DNA of 64,000 nt from Bryobacteraceae bacterium (GTDB taxonomy: Bacteria > Acidobacteriota > Terriglobia > Bryobacterales > Bryobacteraceae). This document shows, piece after piece, positions 16,818-26,308 of this stretch. Position 1 is the stretch's first letter, and the number at the start of each line of letters is the position of its first letter. Both the position numbers and the translations under genes were made by a program. The notes below the pieces were generated by a model. It was not told the origin of the DNA and ran no database searches. It worked only from the letters and a program-made list of their open reading frames with translations. The DNA lies in the NCBI GenBank assembly GCA_041394945.1, contig JAWKHH010000004.1, positions 372,001-436,000 on the forward strand, written 5' to 3'.

Positions 16818-17877
16818 CACCAACACCCTCAATTCCTGGGCCGACGATCGCAACGGCCCCGTTGCGCTCCACTGCAAGCAGAAACTCGTCCCCGTCGAGG
16901 GCGAAGGAGCAGTCGTCTTTCCACCCACCTACGCCGATATCGGGTACAACGTCGACGACCTTTCCGACGGTACCAAGGTCGCCACCATCGATAGCGTCGG
17001 ATCCCAGGCCAACCGAATGGAACCCGTCTTTGCCTTTGAACCTTACGCTCCTCTCGTGCCTCAGGTTTCGATCACATACGGCGACGGCAAATCCGTTTCC
17101 CTCCTCGAAGCCGGCCATCGCCTCGGAGACGCGCTCGTCCGCTCCACGGAACTGAAAGCCGATGCCCAAAGCGCCTTCGAAACCCTCCGCGACTCCGGCC
17201 ACGCCACCGCTATCGCGAAACTCGGCCCCACATCGCTGGTTTTCGGCGCCTGGGACTCACGCGACACCGGCGCCAAACTCCCCCGTATCGTGCAATCAGT
17301 CATTCGCGCGTGGGACATCGAGCCCCTGAAGCGCTCGGCCCAGTTCAATCCTGCTCTCGATTATTCGGAACTCGGAGTCCTCTCGCAGGAGGAAAAGCTG
17401 AAGGCCGAAGGCAATACTAAGGATCCTTTGGCGCAGCGGGGATTCGTTCACGTGCCCGCCACGAAGGCCCACGGCGGTGTGGTCGCCCGAGGGTCCATCG
17501 AGCGGGACGTCACCGTCAACCTCATCGCCGTGCGGCGTCTCAAAGGCGCCAGCGACCAGGAGACCCAAAACCTTCGCCGCTACATCCTCGCTCTGTCCCT
17601 GTTGGCCGCCCTGGCGCCCCTCGACGGCTTCCTCCGCCAAGGCTGCATGCTCGTCCCCAATCCCGATCAGCCGGCCCGCTGGCATCTCGTCCAACGCTCC
17701 GGGAGCCGCGAGCCCGTCGCACTCGATCATGACGCGCTCCTCAGCTACGCCAAAGCCGCCGCAACCGCCTTCGGCGTCGGCCCGAATCGCACCGTCGCGT
17801 TCGACAAGTCCCTCGCTCAGGCCGATATCGCCGAGTCCGGCAAGAAATCGGAGAAGAAACCCAAGAAAGCGAAGTAG
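16810..17877 (+). CDS. csb1: Type I-G CRISPR protein Csb1 (GSU0053-type, Cas7)
   Basis: 355 residues. The backbone subunit of the I-G effector, polymerising along the crRNA. It has features of the Csb1/Cas7 family: a start built around CKQKLVPVEGEGAVVFPPTY, the middle segment LGPTSLVFGAWDSR, then a RGSIERDVTVNLIAVRRLKG strand that fits a Cas7-type RNA-binding fold, and a lysine-rich end (KKSEKKPKKAK). It lies 5 bases upstream of csb2. Cas7 identity rests on family resemblance and position; no catalytic residues are expected. Confidence 0.9.
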   Translation: MIDTNTLNSWADDRNGPVALHCKQKLVPVEGEGAVVFPPTYADIGYNVDDLSDGTKVATIDSVGSQANRMEPVFAFEPYAPLVPQVSITYGDGKSVSLLEAGHRLGDALVRSTELKADAQSAFETLRDSGHATAIAKLGPTSLVFGAWDSRDTGAKLPRIVQSVIRAWDIEPLKRSAQFNPALDYSELGVLSQEEKLKAEGNTKDPLAQRGFVHVPATKAHGGVVARGSIERDVTVNLIAVRRLKGASDQETQNLRRYILALSLLAALAPLDGFLRQGCMLVPNPDQPARWHLVQRSGSREPVALDHDALLSYAKAAATAFGVGPNRTVAFDKSLAQADIAESGKKSEKKPKKAK

Positions 17878-17882
17878 CCGCC

Positions 17883-20066
17883 ATGCCGCGAAGCCTGCTC
17901 ATCTGGGTCCAACTCCACGACCGCCGCTACCACGGCCGCCCGGAATGGCCCCCCTCCCCGGCCCGCCTCTTTCAGGCCCTTGTCGCCGGTGCCGCCGAAG
18001 GCTCTCTGCAGCCCAATCACGTCGCTGCGCTCGAATGGCTCGAAACGCTCGACCCGCCCTCCATCTGGTATCCCCACGCCCGCAACGGGCAGCAGTTCCA
18101 GTCCTTCGTTCCCAACAATGACCTCGATGCCGTCGGCGGCGACCCCGCCCGCATCGCGGATGTCCGCGCCGCCAAAACCATCCAGCCTCGCCTCACCGCC
18201 GGCGATGCCCTCTTTTGCTACGAATGGTCCTACACTCCCGGTGAATCCGGCGAATCGTTCGCCACCGGCGTGGCCCACATCGCGGAGGCGCTCTACCAAT
18301 TCGGTCGCGGAGTCGACATGGCTTGGGCCCGAGCCGAGTTGATCGACGAAACCGAATCCCGAACCCGCGCCGAGTCCTGGTCGGGCACCATCCACAGGCC
18401 TTCGCCCGGTGGCGCCGGCGACCCTCTTCCTTGTCCCGCTCAGGGCTCGCTGTTCAGCCTCATCCAAAGGCATCAGGGAGTCGGCAACCGGTTCCGTCTC
18501 GAACGCCACGGCCGAACGGCCCGCCAGTTGTTCTCCCAGCCCCCCAAGGCCCGCTTCCGCCAAGTCCCCTACGATTCGCCATGCTCCCGCCGGACGTACG
18601 CCATCCACGCCGCGGATTCCAACGAACGAATCCCGTGGCCTCTGCGGCATGCCCACTCACTCGCCGTCTCCGTCCGCGACGCCATCGTCTCTCGGCTGAT
18701 CAACGCAGTTCCCGAACTCGAATCCATCGTCAACGCCGCAATCATCGGCCGCAAGGCCGACGGCTCCAACGATGGACCCGCCGCCGAGCGAGTTCGCATC
18801 CTGCCGCTCCCCTCCATCGGCGCTCAGTACACGAATCAACAAATCCGCCGTATCGTCATCGAAGTCCCTCCGGCGTGTCGGCTTCGCCCCGGTGACGTGC
18901 ACTGGGCCTGCTCCGGCCTTGAGTTTCCCGGCCCCATCTCGGAATCGCGGGTCTACCTCCAACCCGACGACGATCCGCGAATCCCCGCCTACTACGGCAT
19001 CGGTGCCAGCCGCCCCCATCGCACCTGGCGCACTGTCACCCCCGCCGCCCTCCCCATCCAAGCCGCCCGCCGTCGCATCGACCCCTCCCGTATCCACGAC
19101 GAACCAAAACCCGGCTCTGAACGAGCCGCCGAGGAATCCCGCGCCGCCGCCGCCGTCGTCCAGGCCCTCCGCCACGCTGGCGTCCCCGCCCGCGCCGAAT
19201 CCATCCGTGTCCAACGCGAACCCTTCGATGGCCGCGGCCTGCGCGCCGAAGCCTTCGCCGCGCCCCCGCGCTTCAACAAAGAACGCCTCTGGCACGTCGC
19301 CGTCACTCTGAGCGAACCCGTCTCCGGCCCCGTCGTCATCGGCGATGGCCGCTTTCTCGGCTACGGCATCATGCGCCATGACCCTGCGCCGCCCAACCTC
19401 TTCGCCTTCGCCGTCGAAAGCGGACTCACCGATCTCGCCCGCCCCGAAGAAATAGCTCGCGCGCTTCGCCGCGCCCTACTCGCTCGCGTTCAGCAAACCC
19501 TCGGACCGGGCAAACAGATGCCCTCCTACTTCTCCGGCCACGAACCCGACGGCTCTCCCGCACGCGGCGAAGGCAGCGATCATGTCTTTTGCATCTTTGA
19601 TCCGTCCGCCTCCCGCATCCTGATCCTCCCGCCCCACGTTGTCGCCGGCACGCCTGTTTCGCCCACTGAGAAGACCCACCTCGCAACACTTGAGAGCGCA
19701 CTACTTGGTTTCGACGAACTCCGCGCCGGTGTGTCCGGACTTCTCCGCCTTCGCCCGAGCCCAGTCGAACTCGCCACCGACCCCCTTTTTAAGCCCTCCG
19801 CCATCTGGAAGTCCTCCACTGACTATGTTGTAACCAGGCACGCCAAGACAGCCGGACCCGAAGGCGCCCTCCTCGCCGACATCCAGGCCGAATGCTGTCG
19901 CCGCAACTTGCCGGAATCCGCGGCCCACATCCACCAACTCTGCGGAGTGCCCCGCCTCGGCCTCACCGCCTCCCTCACCCTCACCTTCCCCCGGCCCATC
20001 TCCGGCCCCATCCTCCTCGGCAAGACAAGGCACCTCGGCGGAGGCCTCTTCTCCCCCGAACCCTAA
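17883..20066 (+). CDS. csb2: Type I-G CRISPR protein Csb2 (GSU0054-type, Cas5-Cas6 fusion)
   Basis: 727 residues, the signature protein of subtype I-G. The N-terminal RAMP part resembles Cas5 (SLLIWVQLHDRRYHGRPEWPPSPARLFQAL). The C-terminal part is Cas6-like and ends in a glycine-rich loop (GPILLGKTRHLGGGLFSPEP) as in Cas6 ribonucleases. The fusion therefore should both cut pre-crRNA at the repeat hairpin and cap the 5' handle. This explains why no separate cas6 gene is present. It is the last gene of the effector operon. The region between the two ends (about 400-470) is rich in Ala, Arg and Glu and may be a linker. Confidence 0.92.
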   Translation: MPRSLLIWVQLHDRRYHGRPEWPPSPARLFQALVAGAAEGSLQPNHVAALEWLETLDPPSIWYPHARNGQQFQSFVPNNDLDAVGGDPARIADVRAAKTIQPRLTAGDALFCYEWSYTPGESGESFATGVAHIAEALYQFGRGVDMAWARAELIDETESRTRAESWSGTIHRPSPGGAGDPLPCPAQGSLFSLIQRHQGVGNRFRLERHGRTARQLFSQPPKARFRQVPYDSPCSRRTYAIHAADSNERIPWPLRHAHSLAVSVRDAIVSRLINAVPELESIVNAAIIGRKADGSNDGPAAERVRILPLPSIGAQYTNQQIRRIVIEVPPACRLRPGDVHWACSGLEFPGPISESRVYLQPDDDPRIPAYYGIGASRPHRTWRTVTPAALPIQAARRRIDPSRIHDEPKPGSERAAEESRAAAAVVQALRHAGVPARAESIRVQREPFDGRGLRAEAFAAPPRFNKERLWHVAVTLSEPVSGPVVIGDGRFLGYGIMRHDPAPPNLFAFAVESGLTDLARPEEIARALRRALLARVQQTLGPGKQMPSYFSGHEPDGSPARGEGSDHVFCIFDPSASRILILPPHVVAGTPVSPTEKTHLATLESALLGFDELRAGVSGLLRLRPSPVELATDPLFKPSAIWKSSTDYVVTRHAKTAGPEGALLADIQAECCRRNLPESAAHIHQLCGVPRLGLTASLTLTFPRPISGPILLGKTRHLGGGLFSPEP

Positions 20067-20280
20067 CCCAAGACTGCCTTGGAAAGTGAAAAACCCGCGA
20101 AGCACAATTTCTATCTCCCACCCCCTCAACAATATCCGCGGATCGACTTTGCACGCCCCGCCCCCTCCCCCGCTACCTTCGCAATCGAGTGTGAGCCCGC
20201 CCGCAAGGCATCGTCCCCTCCATTCCGCCAGCACGGCGGGCCACACTCAAAGACATCCAGTAACTTCGGAACCAACCACT

Positions 20281-20952
20281 ATGACCTCTCTTCGCCGCAT
20301 CGCCGCCAATCGCGCCAACGCCCAAAAGTCCACCGGACCCAAAACCCCGGAAGGCAAAGCCCGCGCTGCCGATAACTCCATCCGCCACGGTCTCTACTCC
20401 CGCCGCACCATCATTCTTAGTAATGAAGAGCCCGAAGCGCTCGAACAAATCCGGCACGATTACATCCAAAAATATCGCCCCACCGACGCTGCCGAACTCA
20501 TCTATGTCGAGACCATGATCAACGCCGACTGGCGCCTCCGCCGCATCTGGGACCTTGAACCCGCCGCCGTCGACTTCGTCGTTGACGCCCAGGCCCCCGA
20601 GATCGCCGCCGACGCTCCGGACGCCGACAACCCCACCCGCACCGCCATCGCCGTCACCGAACTCGCTGACCAATCCCGCATCCTCGACATGCTCAATCGC
20701 TACGAGACCACTTATATGCGCCAGTTGGAGCGCGCCCAGCGCAACCTCGAACGGATGCGCCAGCAAGCCCGCCACGACACTGCGCCCGTCGGCGCCGCCG
20801 TGCTTGAGGCCCTTCCCAGCTCCTTCAAGCCCGGTGCGCCCGCCCAGCCCGGGGCCGAAACTGAAAATTGTGGGAACGAAGCCATTGAACCCGCCGCCGG
20901 AGTCCCCAACCACAACGCTGACGCACCCGATTCCCCTTCGCAGGGCGCCTGA
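20281..20952 (+). CDS. KSTGPKT-motif hypothetical protein
   Basis: 223 residues. It opens with a basic segment (RRIAANRANAQKSTGPKTPE) followed by GKARAADNSIRHGLYS, a pattern common in small proteins of Acidobacteriota and Planctomycetes that often occur many times per genome. The middle is acidic and helical (TMINADWRLRRIWDLE), then a coiled-coil-like stretch (QLERAQRNLERMRQQ) and a disordered tail. The function is unknown. It ends 2 bases before the terminase-like gene, so the two probably travel together; a phage small-terminase-like or DNA-binding role would be speculation. Confidence 0.7.
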   Translation: MTSLRRIAANRANAQKSTGPKTPEGKARAADNSIRHGLYSRRTIILSNEEPEALEQIRHDYIQKYRPTDAAELIYVETMINADWRLRRIWDLEPAAVDFVVDAQAPEIAADAPDADNPTRTAIAVTELADQSRILDMLNRYETTYMRQLERAQRNLERMRQQARHDTAPVGAAVLEALPSSFKPGAPAQPGAETENCGNEAIEPAAGVPNHNADAPDSPSQGA

Positions 20953-20954
20953 CC

Positions 20955-22189
20955 ATGCACTTCCGCGCCCAACACAACCCGCGCGCGTCCTCGCCACCCC
21001 TCCGGACCCGCCTCCTCTACTCCGGCCGTCGGCCTCTCCAACTCAGCGCGCCTCAGGCGGCGCCCTCCATCGCCGTTCCCGCCGATCCCGTCGCCTTCGC
21101 CCGCCACAACCTCCTCTTTCCCTCGACCCCACCCAGGCCGCCATCCTCTCCGCCGACCCCCATCGCGTCCTCGTCTGCTGCACGCGCCAGTGGGGAAAGT
21201 CCACCACCGCCGCCATCAAGGCGCTCCATCACGCGCTTACCGTACCCGCGTCGCTAACCTTACTCGCCTCACGCACCCTCACGCAGTCTTCCGAGTTACT
21301 CCGCAAAATCGCCGCCTTCGCCCGCCCGCTGCAAGTACGAACCGCGCGCGCCCCTGGTCACGACGCGTCTCTCCAGTTCCCCAACCACTCCCGCATCATC
21401 GCCCTCCCCGGCGACCCCGCCTCCATCCGCGGGCTCTCCGCCGCCTCCCTCCTCATCGTCGACGAGGCCGGTTTCGTCTCGGACCCCCTCTACCACGCCC
21501 TCCGTCCCACTCTCGCCACCACCAACGGAGCCGTCTGGCTCCTCTCCACGCCCAACGGTCCCCGCGGCTTCTTCTTCGACGAATACAACTCCACCAATGA
21601 CTGGACCCGCTTCGAAGTCAACGCCTACGATTGCCCCCGCATCTCCGCCGAGTTCCTCGAAGAGGAGAAGCGCAAACTCGGCCCGGCACGCTTTGAACAG
21701 GAGTATATGTGTAGGTTCTCCGCGCAGGCGGGCTCTTTCTTTGATCTCGGATCCTTCCACACGGCCCCGCTTCCCGGCCTTCATGACCCCGAGCGCGCCG
21801 ACGAGCCTCGTTACATCGTCGGCTTCGATCTCGGCCAGCGCGATTCTCACTCCGCCGTCGTTGTCCTCGAAATGGTCGACATCAACAGCCAGCAGCGCGA
21901 TCCGGTCACCTGGGAATGGGTCGTCAGCCGCCAGGTCTACGTCCGCGGCGTCGAACGCTTCCCGCTCAATATCTCTTATCCGGATACCGCCCGCATGCTC
22001 AAGAAGGTCATCGACGATCTCCCCTCCCGCCGCTACGCGCACCTCATGATCGATTACACCGGCAGCGGCGCGCCCTTCTACGATGTCCTCAACCGCCTCG
22101 GCCACATCGGCTGCGATGTCGACAAGTTATGCCTCATCGCCGGCGGCCGCGTCTCCTGGAAAGCCAATAAGTACCTCCCCGTGCAGTAA
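20955..22189 (+). pseudogene. Terminase large-subunit-like ATPase, frameshifted and truncated
   Basis: The protein starts in one frame (MHFRAQHNPRASSPP ... DPVAFARHNLLF) and continues in another (LDPTQAAILSADP onward). One extra C in the run at 21120-21122 would join them. After the shift come the ATPase Walker A-like CTRQWGKST, Walker B LLIVDEAGF and coupling motif LLSTPNGPRGFF, then the RNase H-like nuclease start GFDLGQRDSHSAVVV and second acidic site MIDYTGSGAPFYD. It stops at KANKYLPVQ, before the last nuclease aspartate, so roughly the final 100 residues are missing. The permease gene ends 14 bases further on. It is a phage-terminase relative, probably inactive unless the shift is a sequencing error. 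Confidence 0.75.
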
Positions 22190-22202
22190 GGATCGGGGAA
22201 CG

Positions 22203-23408
22203 TTACTCCCATCGCAAGGCCTCCGTCGGATTCAACCGCGCCGCCCGGTTCGCCGGGATCATCCCGAACACGATCCCCACCCCGAACGACACCGCGAACG
22301 CCACCCCCACCGCGATCCACGACACCGGCACGGCAATCCCCTCGGCGAACTGCCGCGCCACCGCCGGAATCGCGATCCCAACCGCGATCCCCAACAGCCC
22401 GCCCGCCACGCTGATCAGCACCGATTCGAACAAAAACTGCGCCAGCACGTCTCGCCGCGACGCACCCACCGCCATCCGCAGCCCGATCTCCCGCGTCCTC
22501 TCCGTCACCGTCACCAGCATGATGTTCATGATTCCGATCCCCGATATCACCAGCGCGATCGCCGCCACCAGAATCAGCACCAGCGTCAGAATCGCCGTGA
22601 TCTGCGACGCCGTGTCGAGTATCGCCGCCAGGTTCTCCACCGTGTACTTCGCCCCCGCCCGATGCCGCGCCTCGAGGATTCCCTTCACCAGTTCCGTCAC
22701 CGGACGCACGTCCTCCAGCGACCGTGCCTGCACATACAGCGGATCCACCCGCTCCACCGGTGTGAAGTAGCGAATCACCGTCACCGGAACCAGCGCCGTT
22801 TCCCCCGCCAGCTCCGTCTGCCCATAACTGTCAGTCTTCTCCCGGAATACACCCGCCACCGTAAACTGCAGCCCGAATAACTTCAGCGTCCGCCCCACCG
22901 CCGCCCCCGGCGACCCATACAGCTTCTTCGCCAGCCTCTCCGTCAGCAGCACCACCTTTTGCCGAAGAGTAACATCGGAAGCGTCCAGAAATCGTCCCGC
23001 CAGCAATACCAAGTTACGCACCGTCGCATAGTGTTCATCGGACCCGATCACCTTCACGTCCTCTTCCCGCCCGCCGATCACCAGCCGGTCCGAGTTCGTA
23101 ATCACCCCCGTCGCCGCCACAATCCGCGGACCCAACTCCCGCCGCACCGCCTCCACATCCGCGAACTTCAGATAGTCCGCGTCCACGTTCCGCGCGGTCA
23201 TCCCGCCGCTCTCGTAATAGGCGTAGATCATGTTGGAGCCGATCCCCCGAATCTGCTCCAGGATCAGCTCTCGCGACGTCAGCGAAATCGTCACCACCAG
23301 AATCACGGACGCGTTGCCGATCAACAGCCCCAGCGCCGTCAACACTGTCCGCGTGCGGTTCGCCGCCAACGCCTGCATGCCCGCCCGTAGCGTTTCCGCG
23401 ATCGTCAT
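22203..23408 (-). CDS. MacB-type ABC transporter permease
   Basis: 401 residues. It has an N-terminal helix (RTRTVLTALGLLIGNASVILV), a MacB periplasmic core, and three C-terminal helices of the FtsX domain. The FtsX domain carries the usual ERTREIGLRMAVGASRRDVL loop and ends in PANRAARLNPTEALRWE. It is a single-copy permease, unlike the 836-residue ADOP above. The start at 23408 overlaps the stop of the upstream TPR gene (ATGA), so the two are translationally coupled. No ATP-binding subunit is adjacent. The substrate is unknown. Confidence 0.9.
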   Translation of the reverse strand: MTIAETLRAGMQALAANRTRTVLTALGLLIGNASVILVVTISLTSRELILEQIRGIGSNMIYAYYESGGMTARNVDADYLKFADVEAVRRELGPRIVAATGVITNSDRLVIGGREEDVKVIGSDEHYATVRNLVLLAGRFLDASDVTLRQKVVLLTERLAKKLYGSPGAAVGRTLKLFGLQFTVAGVFREKTDSYGQTELAGETALVPVTVIRYFTPVERVDPLYVQARSLEDVRPVTELVKGILEARHRAGAKYTVENLAAILDTASQITAILTLVLILVAAIALVISGIGIMNIMLVTVTERTREIGLRMAVGASRRDVLAQFLFESVLISVAGGLLGIAVGIAIPAVARQFAEGIAVPVSWIAVGVAFAVSFGVGIVFGMIPANRAARLNPTEALRWE

Positions 23409-24241
23409 TTCGCCCTGCCGACCAGCCGCCGCGCCTCGGTCCTCGTCGGGTCGTCCGGCGTCAGCGCCTTGCTCGCGATGTAGCGTTCGAGCAGCGCCCT
23501 CGCCTCCGCCGCGTTCCGCTTCGCCTCGATCCACGTCTCTGCCTGTGCGTACCAGACCGCCGGCTTCTCCGGCGTCAGCTTCCGCGCCTTCTCGAACCAC
23601 TCATCGCTTTCCGCCATCCGCCCGCGCCGCGCCAGAAACCGCGCCACGTCGGCAATCCGCCCCGGCTCGTTCGCTTCCAATTCCGCCGCCCGCTTCCAGT
23701 GTCGCTCCGCTTCGTCGAACTTCTTATCCTTCTCCGCCATCCGTGCGAGTGCATTCTCTCCTCGCGCTCCGTTTGCCCGCCCCAACCGCCGCGCCGCGTC
23801 CGCTGCCTTGTCCCGCCCCCCGCCGAGGAACCCCGGAGCTTCCAGGTAGTACTCGAACAAATCGGCCAGCGCGTCCAGGTTCGCCGGATCCAACTCCACC
23901 GCCCGCTCGAACTCGCGTCGGCACCTCGACGCCAATCCCGGCGCCGAAAAGAAACTCGCCGTCTCCGCTCGCCGCCCGTACGTCTTTCCCAGCCAATGGT
24001 GCGCCCGCGCGTTGCCCGGTTCGAGTTCCACCGCTTTCTCCAGATGCGTCGTCGCGAGCTTGTAGTCTTCGAGCTGGAACGCAGCCTGCCCGGCGAGCAA
24101 CGTCTCCGCCGGTGTCGTCGGCGGCCCGATCGCATTCAGCGCTGCCCCGTACTCGGTGTGTTGATACAACTCCCGCGCCCGGTCGAGCCCTCCCGGCTGC
24201 GCGGCCAAGGCCACCGCGGCGGCGATCAGTACGGCGCTCAT
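23405..24241 (-). CDS. Secreted TPR-repeat protein
   Basis: 278 residues with a short signal peptide (MSAVLIAAAVALAAQPGG). Several tetratricopeptide-like helix pairs are visible, for example AETLLAGQAAFQLEDYKLAT followed by LEKAVELEPGNARAHHWLGK, then RREFERAVELDPANLDALAD and AERHWKRAAELEANEPGRIA. These give a protein-binding surface, probably periplasmic. It overlaps the downstream MacB-type permease by four bases, which suggests that it helps assemble or guide that transporter. This partnership is inferred from position only. Confidence 0.8.
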   Translation of the reverse strand: MSAVLIAAAVALAAQPGGLDRARELYQHTEYGAALNAIGPPTTPAETLLAGQAAFQLEDYKLATTHLEKAVELEPGNARAHHWLGKTYGRRAETASFFSAPGLASRCRREFERAVELDPANLDALADLFEYYLEAPGFLGGGRDKAADAARRLGRANGARGENALARMAEKDKKFDEAERHWKRAAELEANEPGRIADVARFLARRGRMAESDEWFEKARKLTPEKPAVWYAQAETWIEAKRNAAEARALLERYIASKALTPDDPTRTEARRLVGRAK

Positions 24242-24321
24242 TCTCTTCCTATTTTGCAGACGCGCGCCGCCGCCGCGCAGTTGCCCCGGGGGTTTTCCCG
24301 CCCGTATACGACAATAGGGGC

Positions 24322-24984
24322 ATGACGCTCACCCCCGCTGCCGGTTGGCGCACTCTCGCCGCTGCCCTGCTCGCCCTATTCGGATCGCATGCCCGCGCCG
24401 CCGGCGATTTCCCCGACCCCGCCGTCGACCAAAAGCCCGCCACCGGCTCCCAGACCGCTGTCCTCGCCGGCGGCTGCTTCTGGTGTACCGAAGCCGTCTT
24501 CGAGATCATGGAGGGTGTCACCGATGTCGTCTCCGGCTACTCCGGCGGCGCCAAGGACACTGCCAAGTACGACATCGTCTCCACCGGCCGCACCGGCCAC
24601 GCCGAAGCGATCCTCGTCACCTACGACCCCGCCAGGACCACCTACGGTGAACTCCTCAAGATCTTCTTCGCCGTCGCCCACGACCCCACCACGCTCAACC
24701 GCCAAGGCAACGACATCGGTCCCCAGTACCGCAGCGCCATCTTCTACGCCAATGAAGAACAGAAGCGCATCGCCGAAGCCTACATCGCGCAATTGAACGA
24801 AGCGCATGTCTTCGCAAAACCCATCGTCACGCAAGTGGTGCCGCTCGACAAGTTCTACACCGCTGAGGGCTACCATCAGGACTACGCTCGTGGGAATCGC
24901 TCGAATCCCTACATCGTCCACGTCTCGGATCCCAAGGTCGCCAAGCTCAAGAAGCAATTCCCGGGCTGCGTCCGCAAGAAGTAG
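24322..24984 (+). CDS. msrA: Peptide-methionine (S)-S-oxide reductase MsrA, exported
   Basis: 220 residues. It reduces methionine-S-sulfoxide in proteins. The catalytic motif GCFWCTEAVF places the active cysteine at residue 52. Family signatures GVTDVVSGYSGG, AEAILVTYDP, DIGPQYRSAIFY and AEGYHQDYA follow. A signal peptide (MTLTPAAGWRTLAAALLALF then ARA) implies a periplasmic enzyme protecting envelope proteins. I chose the ATG at 24322 because it gives this signal peptide; the frame is open far upstream but that part is not protein-like. It is divergent from the TPR-permease pair. Confidence 0.95.
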   Translation: MTLTPAAGWRTLAAALLALFGSHARAAGDFPDPAVDQKPATGSQTAVLAGGCFWCTEAVFEIMEGVTDVVSGYSGGAKDTAKYDIVSTGRTGHAEAILVTYDPARTTYGELLKIFFAVAHDPTTLNRQGNDIGPQYRSAIFYANEEQKRIAEAYIAQLNEAHVFAKPIVTQVVPLDKFYTAEGYHQDYARGNRSNPYIVHVSDPKVAKLKKQFPGCVRKK

Positions 24985-24988
24985 GAGT

Positions 24989-26308
24989 TCAGTTCGCCGG
25001 CGCCTGCAGGCGCGAGCGCGCCGCCGGCTTGGTCTCGATCAGTATCTCCCGGATGTTCCGCCGATCGGTCTCGCTCAGCCGCGCATACGGCTTGCTCAGC
25101 TTCTCATCCCCGGTTCCGTTTAGGATCTCGCCCAGCCGGCGATAGATATAGTCGAGCGCCGGCGCCGGCAGCTTGTCGAACGCCTCGGAGTAGATCAGGA
25201 AACTGAGCGGATACCGGAACATCCGTTTCTCCAGATCGAAATCCCGCAGCGACCGCCCCTTCCAATCCCGCGGTCCCGCTTTCGGGAACTCCGCCGCGAA
25301 CTTCGATGTTCCCCGCACCGGCGACTCGAGCGGCGCCTCTTCCGTAAACAGAAGATACTGCAGCAGCACTTCCGACGTCCCCTGAATCCGCCGCCGCGTC
25401 GACTCCGACCATTCCCCCGCCGGCCGCGCCAGCGCTTTGTTGATCCCCTCCTGCTGGCTCACCGCAACGCGCGTCTCGTAACTAACCCGCGTAATCAGGT
25501 TATGTCCCGTCGTTTGGTGCGACAACACCATGTGCGCCACGAGATCACTATGCGGAGACGCGTACATCGAAAGGTCGGTCAACTCGCCGAGCGACGTGAG
25601 ATTGGCGTGCGCCTCCCGGTCGATCACGTCCGGCTTTTCCTTGTTCTGCACAATCGCGTTGCCCATGTGCCGCGCCCCGCCGTGCGTTCCCGTAATGAAC
25701 CAGCCGCCGAACCGCTCCGGGAACGGACTGCTGTGGTCGGTATGAAACGAACCGCCGTTCAATTGCGGGAATCCCTCGCGATCCGGAAACACGCTCCGCA
25801 CCAGGTGTCCCGGCACTCCGAGCGTCTTCGGCGACGCGTGACATTGGAGGCACTCATCGTGCCGGATGAACTTCGGCCTATCCACCGGCCGTTGATCGAG
25901 CGTGTAGAACACGCCGCCCTTGTCCGCATCCACCGCGGAGACCTCGACCACATCGCCGTGCTTCACCCAACCGATATAGACGTCGTCGTTGAAGTAGAGC
26001 GCGCGCGGAGCCGCCGGCGCGATCAGGTTCTGCTGGAAACTCGTCTTCGAAAACACGAGCGTCTGCGAGGAGACGCGAATCCCCAGGTTCTCGAGCACCG
26101 AAAGGAGGTAACCGTTCGGCTCGCGCCACTCGAGCTTCGCCTCGCCGTTGTCGAGCCGCGTCTGCAGCCGCCCCACCGGATCATTGCGCGTCACCGTCGG
26201 GTACCGGATCGCGTCGTCCTCGAGCGGCATCAGAAACGAGCCGGAGAGCGCGGAAGCCTGGCCGAACAGCGCGGCCGGCATCAGGGCGATCAGCGCGAGA
26301 CGCATCAC
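24989..26308 (-). CDS. Secreted mono-haem cytochrome c-like protein
   Basis: 439 residues with a signal peptide (MMRLALIALMPAALFGQASA). One haem-binding CxxCH motif (CLQCHA, near residue 150) lies in a HDECLQCHASPKTLGVPGH context. Many conserved-looking histidines follow (FHTDHSSPFPERFGGW, GTHGGARHMGN, VAHMVLSHQTTGHNL), some of which could be distal haem or metal ligands. I do not recognise a named enzyme; proteins of this build are usually annotated as hypothetical cytochromes. The gene overlaps the Rrf2-type regulator upstream by four bases, so it is cotranscribed with and perhaps controlled by it. Confidence 0.8.
   Translation of the reverse strand: MMRLALIALMPAALFGQASALSGSFLMPLEDDAIRYPTVTRNDPVGRLQTRLDNGEAKLEWREPNGYLLSVLENLGIRVSSQTLVFSKTSFQQNLIAPAAPRALYFNDDVYIGWVKHGDVVEVSAVDADKGGVFYTLDQRPVDRPKFIRHDECLQCHASPKTLGVPGHLVRSVFPDREGFPQLNGGSFHTDHSSPFPERFGGWFITGTHGGARHMGNAIVQNKEKPDVIDREAHANLTSLGELTDLSMYASPHSDLVAHMVLSHQTTGHNLITRVSYETRVAVSQQEGINKALARPAGEWSESTRRRIQGTSEVLLQYLLFTEEAPLESPVRGTSKFAAEFPKAGPRDWKGRSLRDFDLEKRMFRYPLSFLIYSEAFDKLPAPALDYIYRRLGEILNGTGDEKLSKPYARLSETDRRNIREILIETKPAARSRLQAPAN

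Noticed and set aside
21115..21125. Programmed -1 frameshift in the terminase-like gene
   Set aside because: The sequence at the shift (CTC TTT CCC TCG) is not a canonical slippery heptamer and the gene is also truncated at its end, so decay or sequencing error is more likely.
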